Of a stretch of DNA of 64,000 bases, positions 33,957 through 42,631 are shown piece after piece. Position 1 is the stretch's first letter. Each line of letters begins with the position of its first letter. The translations under genes and the position numbers were made by a program. The notes beneath the pieces are model-generated. The model worked only from the letters and a program-made list of their open reading frames with translations, was not told where the DNA came from and did no database searches. The stretch is from contig NZ_JAIQYY010000004.1 in NCBI RefSeq assembly GCF_020181035.1, forward strand, positions 184,215 through 248,214, written 5' to 3'. Source of the DNA: Streptomyces sp. CoH27 (GTDB lineage Bacteria > Actinomycetota > Actinomycetes > Streptomycetales > Streptomycetaceae).

Positions 33957-35051
33957 ATGAGGTCACCGGCACTGCGCCATGTGCTCACGCACCTGATCAC
34001 CCCGCTGCTGATGTGCATAGGCATGGGGCTGGCGTACATGGGGGCCTTCGTCACCCCCGAGCCGCACCACCTGCCGGTCGCCGTCGTCGGCACCACCCCG
34101 CAGGCGAAGGTGTTCGCCCAGACGGTCAAGGACACCGCGGGGGACAAGCTCGACGTCCGTACGGTCGCCACCCGTGCCGACGCCGTACACCTTCTGAAGT
34201 CCCGCGATGTGACCGGCGCCTATGTGCCGAGCGCACACAAGCCCGAGCTGCTCGTGGCCAGCGCCGCCTCCGACATGGGCGCGACGGCCGTCGAGAAGGT
34301 CTTCACTCCGGTCGCCGCGGAGCAGGGTGTGCCGCTGAAGGTCACCGACGTGGCCGCGCCGGTCGCCGACGACCCCACGGGCCAGGGCCTGTTCTTCCTG
34401 CTGATCGCGGTCAGCATCGGCTCCTACGCCTCGGTCGCCGCCCTCGGTGCCGCGGGCGCCGAGCTGCCGATGCGGGTACGGGCGCTGCTCGCGCTCGGTG
34501 TCTCCGCCGTGGTCGGCGGTATCGGCACGCTGCTCGCCGGGCCGGTGTTCCATCTCGCGCACCACGACCTCGCGAGCGTGTTCGGCATGGCGTGGCTGTA
34601 CTCGGCGGGCATCCTCCTCATCGGCGTCGGCCTGCACACCTTCCTGAAGCGGTGGACCACGCTCACCATGATGGTGCTGTTCGTGATGCTGAACTTCACC
34701 AGTTCCGGCGGCCTGTTCCGCCCCGAGCTGCAGAACGGCTTCTTCGGCACCCTGCACGCCTTCTGGAACGGCGCCGGCTTCGTCGAGGGCATCCGCAGCC
34801 TGCTGTACTTCGGCGACGACGGCCTCGCGCGCACTGTATGGACCCTCGCGGCCTGGCTGCTGGCGGGCCTCGTGGTGACCGGGATCGCGGCCCTGTACGA
34901 GCGGCCCCGGCGCGCCCGGCACGCGGCCGCCCACGGCGAGACGGCCACCGCCGGGCCGACCGCCGCTCCCGCCGTGCAGCGGACGGCGGCGGACCAGGCG
35001 GAGGCGGAAGCGGAGACCGAGGAGGAGATCGAGGAGACGGTCGGCGTCTGA
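33957..35051 (+). CDS. ABC-2/YhgE-Pip-like membrane protein
   Basis: A 364-residue membrane protein. One helix at the N-terminus is followed by an outside domain (about residues 40-140: LPVAVVGTTPQAKVFAQTVKDTAGDKLDVRTV) and five or six helices from residue 143 on. That layout is the half-size YhgE/Pip or ABC-2 permease type. A long acidic tail follows (AEAEAETEEEIEETV). ATG at 33957 has GGAGG at 8 bp; a TTG at 33942 that overlaps the ribosome site is rejected. No ATPase gene is adjacent. Control by the divergent MarR points to efflux or envelope stress. Confidence 0.83.
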   Translation: MRSPALRHVLTHLITPLLMCIGMGLAYMGAFVTPEPHHLPVAVVGTTPQAKVFAQTVKDTAGDKLDVRTVATRADAVHLLKSRDVTGAYVPSAHKPELLVASAASDMGATAVEKVFTPVAAEQGVPLKVTDVAAPVADDPTGQGLFFLLIAVSIGSYASVAALGAAGAELPMRVRALLALGVSAVVGGIGTLLAGPVFHLAHHDLASVFGMAWLYSAGILLIGVGLHTFLKRWTTLTMMVLFVMLNFTSSGGLFRPELQNGFFGTLHAFWNGAGFVEGIRSLLYFGDDGLARTVWTLAAWLLAGLVVTGIAALYERPRRARHAAAHGETATAGPTAAPAVQRTAADQAEAEAETEEEIEETVGV

Positions 35052-35080
35052 TCCGGCACCGGCCACCGAGGACAGGGAGC

Positions 35081-35104
35081 GCACCGCCCGGCCTGGGGCG
35101 GTGC
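35081..35104. terminator. Bidirectional terminator
   Basis: A perfect 9-bp stem (gcaccgccc, 35081-35089, with 35096-35104) and 6-base loop lie between two convergent genes. Confidence 0.72.
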
Positions 35105-35117
35105 CCCTGCCGGTGTG

Positions 35118-36359
35118 TCAGCCCGGCCCGGAACCGATCGTCACCACCCGTGCCCACGCGGGTGGTTCGTCCGGTCGGTAGTCGGGATCGTTCTCGTCGT
35201 ACGACCCGCCGGCCCGGGAGAAGAGGCCCACCACGGTCCGGCAGGCGGGCCGCGCCTCGGGCCACGGGGTCTGGCCGTCGGTCAGCACCACCACCACGTC
35301 GGGCCGGGTCCGCAGTGCCCGCGCGAACCCGGCGCGCAGGTCCGTCCCGCCACCGCCCGTCAGCTCGATGCCCTCTGCCCGGCACAGCGGCTGCACGGTC
35401 CGGGCCGCGGCGTCGCAGGACAGCACGGAGACCAGGTCCCGCCGTCCGCCCAGGGCCCGGCAGATGGCGGCCACCTCCAGCAGCGCACTGCCCAGTTCGG
35501 CGTCGCTGACCGAGCCCGAGGTGTCGACGACCACGCAGACCCGGGGCGGACGGCGCCGCAGGCTCGGCAGCACCACCTTGGGCACTCCGGCCGAGCGTCG
35601 TGCCGGACGGCCGCGGTGATAGTCCTCGCCCGCACCCGGTGCACAGACGGCCGAGCGCAGCGCCGAGCCCAGCAACTGCCGCCACGGCTGCGGCGGATGG
35701 AACACCTCTTCCGCCCAGCGCCGCCAGCTCTGCGGGGCGCTGCCGGGAGCGCCCTTGATGCCCTGGGCCACGCGGAAGCGCACCGCGTCCCGCTCCTGCT
35801 CGCTGAGCCCGTGTGCGCCGTCGGGGCCCAGCTCCCACGCCCGCTCCAGCCCGTCCGCGCCGCTGCCGCAGTCCAGCCACCCCAGCCGGTCCAGCGGCGG
35901 CCCGAGCCGGACATGCCGTAGGTAGTCCTCCATCAACCAGCCTGCGGGCACCCCCAGTTTCTGCGGTGTCACCGCGTCCTCGGGACACACCAGACCGTCG
36001 CCGTAGACGTCGTCGTTGATCTCGCAGTCCGCGGCGATGTTCATCCGGAGCCGCTCCGCCGGGCCGGTCAGTCCGCGCTCGCGCGCGATCCGGTCGCCGC
36101 GCCCGTGGTGGTCGCGCAGCAGATGCGCCACCTCGTGCACCCACACCGCGGCCAGTTCCTCCAGCGCAGTGCGGTCCACGAACGCCGGGGAGACGTAGCA
36201 CCGCCAGTACTGGTCGACCCCCATCGTCGGCACCTGCCGTGACTCCACCGGGCGCAGCGCGAACAACGCGGTCGCCAGGTACGGCCGGGCGCGGGCCGCG
36301 TGCAGCCGGGCCGCGAAGAGCTTGCCGAGGTCCAGCGCCCCGGGTGTCCGCGTCGTCAT
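35118..36359 (-). CDS. VWA-like metallopeptidase-domain protein (DUF2201 type)
   Basis: A 413-residue protein with two domains. The N-terminal putative metallopeptidase region has H75-E-V-A-H79 (WVHEVAHLLRDHHGR), a zinc-binding HExxH. The C-terminal von Willebrand A-like domain begins PPRVCVVVDTSGSVSDAELG, a complete DxSxS MIDAS start, and continues ELTGGGGTDLRAGFARAL and VVVVLTDGQTPWP. It starts at ATG 36359, overlapping the MoxR stop. MoxR ATPases usually act on VWA partners, as chaperones or metal inserters, so this is the likely substrate or effector of the next gene. Confidence 0.9.
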   Translation of the reverse strand: MTTRTPGALDLGKLFAARLHAARARPYLATALFALRPVESRQVPTMGVDQYWRCYVSPAFVDRTALEELAAVWVHEVAHLLRDHHGRGDRIARERGLTGPAERLRMNIAADCEINDDVYGDGLVCPEDAVTPQKLGVPAGWLMEDYLRHVRLGPPLDRLGWLDCGSGADGLERAWELGPDGAHGLSEQERDAVRFRVAQGIKGAPGSAPQSWRRWAEEVFHPPQPWRQLLGSALRSAVCAPGAGEDYHRGRPARRSAGVPKVVLPSLRRRPPRVCVVVDTSGSVSDAELGSALLEVAAICRALGGRRDLVSVLSCDAAARTVQPLCRAEGIELTGGGGTDLRAGFARALRTRPDVVVVLTDGQTPWPEARPACRTVVGLFSRAGGSYDENDPDYRPDEPPAWARVVTIGSGPG

Positions 36360-37588
36360 CGCCGGGCCCCGGCGGTCCGCACGGAGCGGCGGGCGGCCTC
36401 GTCGGCCCGCCGGGACAGGGACACCACCCCGGCCAGCCGCTCGACCGCCGCCGGCACCTCCCAGTCCTCCCGGCGCAGCGAGGCCAGCGTGGTCGCCGGG
36501 ACGACCACCACGTCCGGCGCGCCGGTCTCCATCGCCCGCACCAGCAACGCCCAGGCCGCGTCCCAGCGGGCCCGCTCCGGTCGCCCCCGCACCGCGGCCA
36601 CCACTCCGTCCAGCGCGGCCTGGCGCAGATCCCCGCGCTCGGGCAGCACGGCACCGGCCGGGTCGGCCAGCAGCGACTCCGGGTCGGGCAGGTCCATCCG
36701 GTCCAGGCTCGCCAGCAACTCCAGCCCCGGACCGTCGCCCACGGTGCCCCGGACCAGCAGCGACAGCACGTCCCGCGAGGATCCGGCGGACGTGGCGAAG
36801 GCGATCAGCCGCAGGGTCGCCTCCCAGCTCCGCGGCGACGGCCATGCCCCGCCCCGCCGGCTCTCCCCACTGGGCAGCCGGTGCACGAGCCCCGGCCGCG
36901 CCTGAAGGAAGGCGCACACCGCGCGCCGGGCGAAGTCCACCGCCTCGGGCAGCCGTTCGGCGTCGAGCCGGGGCAGGGTGGCCCGCGGCCAGGTCCCGCC
37001 GAGACCGCGTACGACGACGTCGTGGTCGTGGACCCACTGCAGATGCACGAACCGGTTGGCGAGCGGCGGGCTCAGTTCCCAGCCGTCGGCGGCCGAGGAG
37101 CGCGGGTTGGCGGCGGCCACGATCCGCACCCCGGCCGGCAGCCGCAGCGCACCGATCCGCCGCTCCAGCACGAGCCGCAGCAGCGCCGCCTGCACGGCCG
37201 GGGGAGCGGTGGACAGCTCGTCCAGGAACAGCAGCCCCCGCCCGGCACGCACCAGCCGCACCGCCCAGTCCGGCGGCGCCATCGGCACGCCCTGTACGGC
37301 GGGATCGTCGCCCACGACGGGCAGCCCCGAGAAGTCGGACGGCTCGTGCACGCTCGCGATCACGGTGGTCAGCGGCAGGTCCAGAGCGGCGGCGAGCTGG
37401 GTCAGCGCGGCCGTCTTGCCGATGCCGGGCTCGCCCCACAGCAGGACCGGGAGGTCGGCGGCCACGGCCAGGGTCAGCGCCTCCAGCTGGATGTCGGCGC
37501 GCGGCTCGGTGGTGGTGTCGCGGAGCAGGGTCAACAGAGTCTCGGCTACGTCGAGTTGAGGGAGGGCGGGCAGGGCGGAAGGAGTCAT
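36356..37588 (-). CDS. MoxR-family AAA+ ATPase
   Basis: A 410-residue AAA+ ATPase. Walker A is GEPGIGKT (52-59), Walker B is GLLFLDELSTAPPAVQAALLRLVLERR, and sensor 1 is VRIVAAANPRSSAADGWELSPPLANRF. These match the MoxR/AAA_5 class. ATG at 37588 has GGTGATGCC just before. The C-terminal 150 residues are helical, ending in a regulatory lid. It sits between the VWA-type gene (overlapping) and the unknown 487-residue gene 66 bp upstream, all on the minus strand. Its job is likely ATP-driven remodelling of the VWA protein. Confidence 0.92.
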   Translation of the reverse strand: MTPSALPALPQLDVAETLLTLLRDTTTEPRADIQLEALTLAVAADLPVLLWGEPGIGKTAALTQLAAALDLPLTTVIASVHEPSDFSGLPVVGDDPAVQGVPMAPPDWAVRLVRAGRGLLFLDELSTAPPAVQAALLRLVLERRIGALRLPAGVRIVAAANPRSSAADGWELSPPLANRFVHLQWVHDHDVVVRGLGGTWPRATLPRLDAERLPEAVDFARRAVCAFLQARPGLVHRLPSGESRRGGAWPSPRSWEATLRLIAFATSAGSSRDVLSLLVRGTVGDGPGLELLASLDRMDLPDPESLLADPAGAVLPERGDLRQAALDGVVAAVRGRPERARWDAAWALLVRAMETGAPDVVVVPATTLASLRREDWEVPAAVERLAGVVSLSRRADEAARRSVRTAGARR

Positions 37589-37654
37589 GTGGCATCACCT
37601 GAAGTCGGGAGAAGGGAAGGGGTTTGCGCCAACGGGGCAAGAAATAAAGGGAGT

Positions 37655-39118
37655 TCAGTGCAGACGGTTGGGCTGCCGGTGCCGGATCCGGTTGCGGTAC
37701 GGGTCGGCCGGGGCGTGGGCGGGGCCGGTCAGGCCGGCCCGGTAGATACCGTGGGCGATGCGCCGTTCGGCCGCGGCCGCCAGTGCGTCCCGCAGTGGAC
37801 CGTCGCGCAGCACCGCCTGAGGACCCAGCAGCGCTTCGACCACGGCCAGGGCCCCGGCGCTGTCGCCGTGGTCCAGTCGCTCGCGGACGCCGGTGAGGCA
37901 GTCCGGACGCCGGTGCGCCTCGTCGATGACCCGCAGGCAGGGCAGCGCAGGACCACCGAGCGAGGCCAGCAGCTCCTCGCGCCGGATCTCGTCCGGGGCG
38001 TGGTCCAGTGGGACCAGGACACCGTCGACCAGGCCGATCCGGTGCCGCTCGCCCCGGCACTCCACGACATGGGCCCCGGCCACCGGATCGGCGTCGGGCG
38101 GCGGCCCCTGCGGCCGGTGGCCGGGGGCCAGCGCGGCGGCCACCAGGGGATGCAGCCGGTCCGGGCCGAGCAGCCCGGCCCGCAGCAACTCCAGATCGGG
38201 TGTCACCCAGGTCGCCGCGTCGGGCAGCACCGGCACGGCGCGCAGGCCGCCCGGCACGCGCTGGGCGACGATCCGCGGACAGGGCGCACCGTCGCCGTCC
38301 GCGACGAGGTGCGGGTGGTCACGGGGCCGTGGCCCGGACAGGCCGGGGAGTTCGTCGGCCTGTCCGGCCGCGTGCCGGTGTCCGGTCGGCTCCGGGGTGT
38401 CGTCCGCGTCCACCGCCAGGATCAGCCGGTGCCGGCTGCCGAGCCGTACGGCGAAGACGCCGGCGGACCGTTTCTCGGCGCCCAGCAGGACGCGCGCCTC
38501 GGCCGCCCACCGGCCCACGGCACAGCCCTGCTCCGGCGGCGCGAGCCCCAGCGGGTCGGCGTCCGGCGGCGCGGGCCCGCCGGCGCCCGAGCGGTCGCGC
38601 AGTTCGGCGGTCCTGCGGGCGTCCCACAGGTGCCGGTGCAGATCGAGCCGGTAGCGACGGTTCGGGCGGGGATGCGGATGGCCGCCGCTGTGCGCGCGGG
38701 CCGGATCCCACAGGGCGAGGCTGATCCGCTGGCCGGCATCGGCCCAGGCCGGCGGGGTACGGGCCACGAGATGCAGCGGACCGGCCCGGCCGGAGGTGCC
38801 GTACCGGGCCAGGGTGAGGGTCAGCCCCGGGCGCAGCAGCCCGTCGGGCGCGATCCTCGGCATGTGCCAGCGCAGCAGGTCGGGGGCGAGATGGCGGAGA
38901 TCGGTGCGGAGCAGGGCCGCCAGTTCCCGGCCGTGGGCGCGGGCGACGGAACGCAGATCGAGGTCGACGTCGACCCGGGCGGCGGCGCAGGCCCCCGCCC
39001 AGTCCCCGACGGCACGGCGGCCGGCGGCCAGCTCGATCATGGACGGTGGCACGGCGTACGCACGCACACGCTGCCACAGGGAAAGCCGGGTGTCCCGGTA
39101 CGCGGTCGAGGTGGGCAT
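37655..39118 (-). CDS. Unrecognised 487-residue protein upstream of MoxR-VWA pair
   Basis: I do not recognise this protein. It has no signal peptide or membrane helix, and is rich in Arg, Asp, His, Pro and Leu. Visible blocks are LRWHMPRIAPDGLLRPG near residue 85, HLWDARRTAELRDRSG, a central VFAVRLGSRHRLILAVDADDTPEP, and a C-terminal helical region (HRIGLVDGVLVPLDHAPDEIRREELLASLGGPALPCLRVIDEAHRRPDCL). ATG 39118 is preferred over GTG 39124 because AAGG stands 9 bp before the ATG. It is the first gene of the MoxR-VWA transcription unit, so a role as target, sensor or scaffold for that pair is inference. Confidence 0.8.
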   Translation of the reverse strand: MPTSTAYRDTRLSLWQRVRAYAVPPSMIELAAGRRAVGDWAGACAAARVDVDLDLRSVARAHGRELAALLRTDLRHLAPDLLRWHMPRIAPDGLLRPGLTLTLARYGTSGRAGPLHLVARTPPAWADAGQRISLALWDPARAHSGGHPHPRPNRRYRLDLHRHLWDARRTAELRDRSGAGGPAPPDADPLGLAPPEQGCAVGRWAAEARVLLGAEKRSAGVFAVRLGSRHRLILAVDADDTPEPTGHRHAAGQADELPGLSGPRPRDHPHLVADGDGAPCPRIVAQRVPGGLRAVPVLPDAATWVTPDLELLRAGLLGPDRLHPLVAAALAPGHRPQGPPPDADPVAGAHVVECRGERHRIGLVDGVLVPLDHAPDEIRREELLASLGGPALPCLRVIDEAHRRPDCLTGVRERLDHGDSAGALAVVEALLGPQAVLRDGPLRDALAAAAERRIAHGIYRAGLTGPAHAPADPYRNRIRHRQPNRLH

Positions 39119-39377
39119 CAGCACTCACCTTGCGCGGACGGGACCCCCAATCGCTGAGTCGAGTGAGTGGTCATCGCCGGGATCGTAACCACGGTCCGGG
39201 CCGGGCGTCACCCGTTTTTCCCGGCGGCCCCGGTACGGCGACCCCGCGCGGCCGTCGGTGTAGGGTGGCCGTCCGGTCGCGAACGGTCGCGGCCCCGATC
39301 GCCGAGGAGGTGGGACCCATCACCGCTGTGTCAGCCGGGGTGCTCTCTCCTCAGGACGGCGCGGTGCACCGGCAGCG

Positions 39378-40211
39378 GTGACCGCGGGAGCGCCCATCCG
39401 GTATCGCGCTCCCGAAAGGCTCTCGCCCGCCGTGCTTTCCCCCTCTTCCCCTTCCGCCGTCGTCTCCGCGCTGCGCGCCGCCGGGTGCGTCTTCGCCGAG
39501 GACGAGGCCGAGTTGATCCTCGCCACCGCCCGCAGCGCCGAAGAGCTGACCTCGATGGTGGACCGGCGTGTCGCCGGGCTCCCGCTCGAACAGGTCCTCG
39601 GCTGGGCCGAGTTCCACGGTCTGCGCATCCACGTGGAACCGGGGGTGTTCGTGCCCCGCCGCCGTACCGAGTTCCTCGTCGGCCAGGCGCTGGCCCAGGC
39701 GCCGGACGCGTCCGTCGTCGTGGACCTGTGCTGCGGTTCCGGTGCCCTCGGCGCGGCCCTCGCCGCCGCCCTGGACGGTGCCGAGGTGCACGCCGCGGAC
39801 ATCGACCCGGCCGCCGTCCGCTGTGCCCGCCGCAACCTCGCCCCCTTCGGCGGCCGGGCGCACGAGGGCGACCTCTACGACGCCCTGCCCTCGCACGTGC
39901 GCGGCCGCGTCGGCGTCCTCATGGCCAACGTGCCCTACGTCCCCACCGCCGAGGTGCCGCTGCTGCCGGCGGAGGCCCGCGACCACGAGCCGCTGGTGGC
40001 GCTGGACGGCGGCGCGGACGGCCTCGACGTACTGCGCAGAGTGGCCGCCGGGGCGCGTGAGTGGCTCGCCCCGGGCGGCTGCCTGCTGACCGAGACCAGC
40101 GAACGCCAGGCACCGGCCGCCGTAGAGGCCTTCGCCGACGCCGGCCTGACGGCTCGTCTGATGGTGTCGGAGGAGCTGTACGCGCATGTGGTGATCGGTG
40201 AACTGCCGTAA
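39378..40211 (+). CDS. PrmC/HemK-like protein N5-glutamine methyltransferase
   Basis: A 277-residue methyltransferase of the HemK/PrmC class. The SAM motif is VVVDLCCGSGALGAALAAAL and the substrate motif NPPY appears as NVPY in VLMANVPYVPTAEVPLLPAEARDHEPLVALDGGADGLDVLRRV, which is otherwise very typical. The Pro-to-Val change in that tetrapeptide suggests a substrate other than release-factor glutamine. The GTG at 39378 gives the longest form; GTG 39432 is a likely alternative, as homologues begin near SPSAVVSALRAAG. Confidence 0.85.
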   Translation: MTAGAPIRYRAPERLSPAVLSPSSPSAVVSALRAAGCVFAEDEAELILATARSAEELTSMVDRRVAGLPLEQVLGWAEFHGLRIHVEPGVFVPRRRTEFLVGQALAQAPDASVVVDLCCGSGALGAALAAALDGAEVHAADIDPAAVRCARRNLAPFGGRAHEGDLYDALPSHVRGRVGVLMANVPYVPTAEVPLLPAEARDHEPLVALDGGADGLDVLRRVAAGAREWLAPGGCLLTETSERQAPAAVEAFADAGLTARLMVSEELYAHVVIGELP

Positions 40212-40214
40212 GTA

Positions 40215-42326
40215 TTAAGGCAGTTGCTGTGCCCGAGCGATGAGCAGGGCCACGTCGTCGTGGTTGTCGGGGTGGTGCAGGGTCCGCAGGAGGAAGTCGC
40301 AGGTCTCCTCCAGCGGGCGTGCGGGGTCGTCGAGCAGGGACAGCAGGAAGTCCAGGCGCTCGTCCAGCGAGTGGCGGCGGGTCTCCACCAGCCCGTCGGT
40401 GTAGAACACCAGCACGTCGCCGGGCTCGAAGTCGACGGCGACGGTGGAGAAGCCGACCCCGCCCACCCCCAGCGGCACCCCGGTGGGCAGGTCGAGCAGT
40501 TCCGGCGGCCGGCCGGGGCGGACCCGGGCCGGCGGAAGATGGCCGGCGTTGGCGATCCGGCACTGCCGCAGATGCGGATCGTGGACCGCGTACACACAGG
40601 TCGCGATGGAGTGGTCCAGGGCCGACGTCGTGCTGTCCAGGTGCTCCAGCAGCATCGCCGGGTCCAGGTCGAGGGCGGCCAGCGTGGTGGTCGCCGTACG
40701 CAGCCGGCCCATGGTCGCGGCCGCGCTGATGCCGCTGCCCATCACATCGCCGACCACGAGCGCGGTCTTGCCACCCTCCAGCGGGATCACGTCGAACCAG
40801 TCGCCGCCGACCTCGCTGGTGGCCCCGGCCGGCTGGTAGCGCGAGGCCACCTCCAGGCCGGTGGTGACCGGCGGATGACTGGGCAGCAGACTGCGCTGGA
40901 GGGTGAGGGCGGTGTTGCGAGCGTTCTGGTACCAGCGCGCGTTGTCGATCTGCACCGCCGCGCGGGCGGCCAGCTCCCGGGCGAGCAGGACGTCGTCCTC
41001 GTCGAACGGCGCCGGATTGCGGGTGCGTTTGAGGTCCAGGGCGCCGAGCACCTCGCCGCGCGCGATCAGCGGTACCGCGAGATACGAGTGCAGTCCCGCC
41101 CGGGCCAGCAGCGCGGCGGCCTCGGGGGAGCGGGCGATGCGCGGCAGGTCCTCGTCCTTGACCTGCCGCACCAGCACCGCCTCACCGGAGCGCACGCACT
41201 CGGTGACCAGGCGGTCGGGGCCGTACGTCGCGATCCGGCCGGGCCGGTCGGCGGCCCGGAGCGCGTCGGAGCCGTCCTGCGGACGCACGGCGAGGGCCCG
41301 GATCACCGCCGGCTCCGCCGGGCCCAGCGTGCTGCGCCGGCCCTCCACCACCGGGTCCAGCAGGTCCACGGCGGCCACGTCGGCGAGTTCCGGCACGGCG
41401 ACGTCGGCCAGCTCGCAGGCGGTGCGGTCCAGCTCCAGCGTCGTCCCGATCCGGGCGGAGGCGTCGGCGATGACCGCCAGCCGGCGCCGGGCCGCCTCGG
41501 CCTCCAGGGAGGCCCGGTGCTGCTCGGTGATGTCGACGATGGAGGCCGCGACGCCGAGCACGTTGCCCAGCGCGTCGTCCAGGCGGTACAGCGACAGCGA
41601 CCAGGAGTGGTCCTCCTCCGGGTCGGCCGCGGTACGGCCCACCACGAGCCGGTCGATCAGCGGCACGCCGGTGTCCAGCACCCGCCGGGCCTCCGCCTCC
41701 AGGACGTCGGTCTCCAGCAGGGGCACGACCTCGTGCAGCGGGCGCCCCACGTGCTCGGCGGCGGACAGCCCGTTGATCCGCTCCAGCGCCGGGTTCACCG
41801 AGACGAACCGCAACTGCGGGTCCAGGACGGCGAGCCCGCTCGGCGACTGCTTCACCACCCGCTCGGACAGCGCCACGTCCTGCTCCAGCCGCCGTACGGT
41901 CGACTGGTCGGCGGCGAGTCCGAGCGCGTACACGTCACCGCGGTCGTCCAGCAGCCGCATGTTGCGGAACTCCACCACGCGGGTGCTGCCGTCCTTGTGC
42001 CGGATCGGGAAGCCGCCGGCCCAGCTCTGCCCGGTGCGCATCACATCGGCGAAGAGCCTGCCGACCAGCTCGAAATGCCGCTCGTGGACCATGAGCCGGG
42101 CGGCGTACTGGCCGAGCGCCTCGCCCGCGCTGTACCCGAACAGCTCCTCGGCCTGCGGGCTCCACAGCACGATCCGGCCGTCGGTGTCCAGCACCACCGA
42201 CGCCACGCCCAGCACGTCGAGCAGGCCGCCCGGGCGCACCGGGCCGCGCACCGGCTCGCCGCCCTGCGTCACCGGAGCCTCGGCTGCACCCATGCCCTGC
42301 ACCGCCTTCGCCCGTCGGCTCGGCAC
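40215..42326 (-). CDS. PAS-PAS-GAF-SpoIIE (PP2C) phosphatase
   Basis: A 703-residue sensor phosphatase. Two PAS domains (about residues 36-150, starting VLGVASVVLDTDGRIVLWSPQ, and 155-280), a GAF domain (about 290-455, ending LAARAAVQIDNARWYQ), and a C-terminal SpoIIE/PP2C domain with EVGGDWFDVIPLEGGKTALVVGDVMGSG and NHDDVALLIAR holding metal-binding Asp. Such proteins dephosphorylate anti-sigma-factor antagonists (STAS proteins), turning on stress sigma factors. GTG at 42326 is the furthest start; ATG 42293 (MGAAEAPV) is possible. The STAS genes at 51.9-53.6 kb are too far away to be assumed its partners. Confidence 0.92.
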   Translation of the reverse strand: MPSRRAKAVQGMGAAEAPVTQGGEPVRGPVRPGGLLDVLGVASVVLDTDGRIVLWSPQAEELFGYSAGEALGQYAARLMVHERHFELVGRLFADVMRTGQSWAGGFPIRHKDGSTRVVEFRNMRLLDDRGDVYALGLAADQSTVRRLEQDVALSERVVKQSPSGLAVLDPQLRFVSVNPALERINGLSAAEHVGRPLHEVVPLLETDVLEAEARRVLDTGVPLIDRLVVGRTAADPEEDHSWSLSLYRLDDALGNVLGVAASIVDITEQHRASLEAEAARRRLAVIADASARIGTTLELDRTACELADVAVPELADVAAVDLLDPVVEGRRSTLGPAEPAVIRALAVRPQDGSDALRAADRPGRIATYGPDRLVTECVRSGEAVLVRQVKDEDLPRIARSPEAAALLARAGLHSYLAVPLIARGEVLGALDLKRTRNPAPFDEDDVLLARELAARAAVQIDNARWYQNARNTALTLQRSLLPSHPPVTTGLEVASRYQPAGATSEVGGDWFDVIPLEGGKTALVVGDVMGSGISAAATMGRLRTATTTLAALDLDPAMLLEHLDSTTSALDHSIATCVYAVHDPHLRQCRIANAGHLPPARVRPGRPPELLDLPTGVPLGVGGVGFSTVAVDFEPGDVLVFYTDGLVETRRHSLDERLDFLLSLLDDPARPLEETCDFLLRTLHHPDNHDDVALLIARAQQLP

Positions 42327-42631
42327 GTCGTCCCCCGTGCCGGCTCCCCTTGGTCCACCGCGTCACACCCGACTCCCCGGCACCCTCGCCGGCTACCTCC
42401 ACCATCTCTCACCACGGCGGCGCACGTCCGCCGGAGCCGCCGTGCCCGGCGTCCGCTCCCGCGCCGTCCCGCCGTGCCCCGCACGGGTTCCCGTCCCGCA
42501 CATCCTGCACGCGCCGTGCGCGGGCCGGGAGAGTTCACGCCCATGTTGCTGTATTGGTCTGTACATGACTACCGCGCCACGCCAGACTGTCCGCCGACCG
42601 AGTACCCGTCCCCCCGCCCGAGGAGTCGGCC
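42327..42631. other. Divergent intergenic region without a recognisable gene
   Basis: About 305 bp separate the leftward phosphatase from the rightward secreted-protein gene. The region must hold both promoters. I see no convincing -35/-10 pair, operator palindrome or small ORF with a ribosome site. Confidence 0.5.

Noticed and set aside
33942..33957. TTG start for the ABC-2-like protein at 33942
   Set aside because: It overlaps the GGAGG ribosome site that serves ATG 33957 at ideal spacing, and the extra residues are not membrane-protein-like.
35118..38060. A 980-codon minus-strand open frame
   Set aside because: Only its last part, from ATG 36359, is a real gene. The rest is an Arg/Ala/Pro-rich shadow of the MoxR and 487-residue genes, which have proper motifs and ribosome sites.
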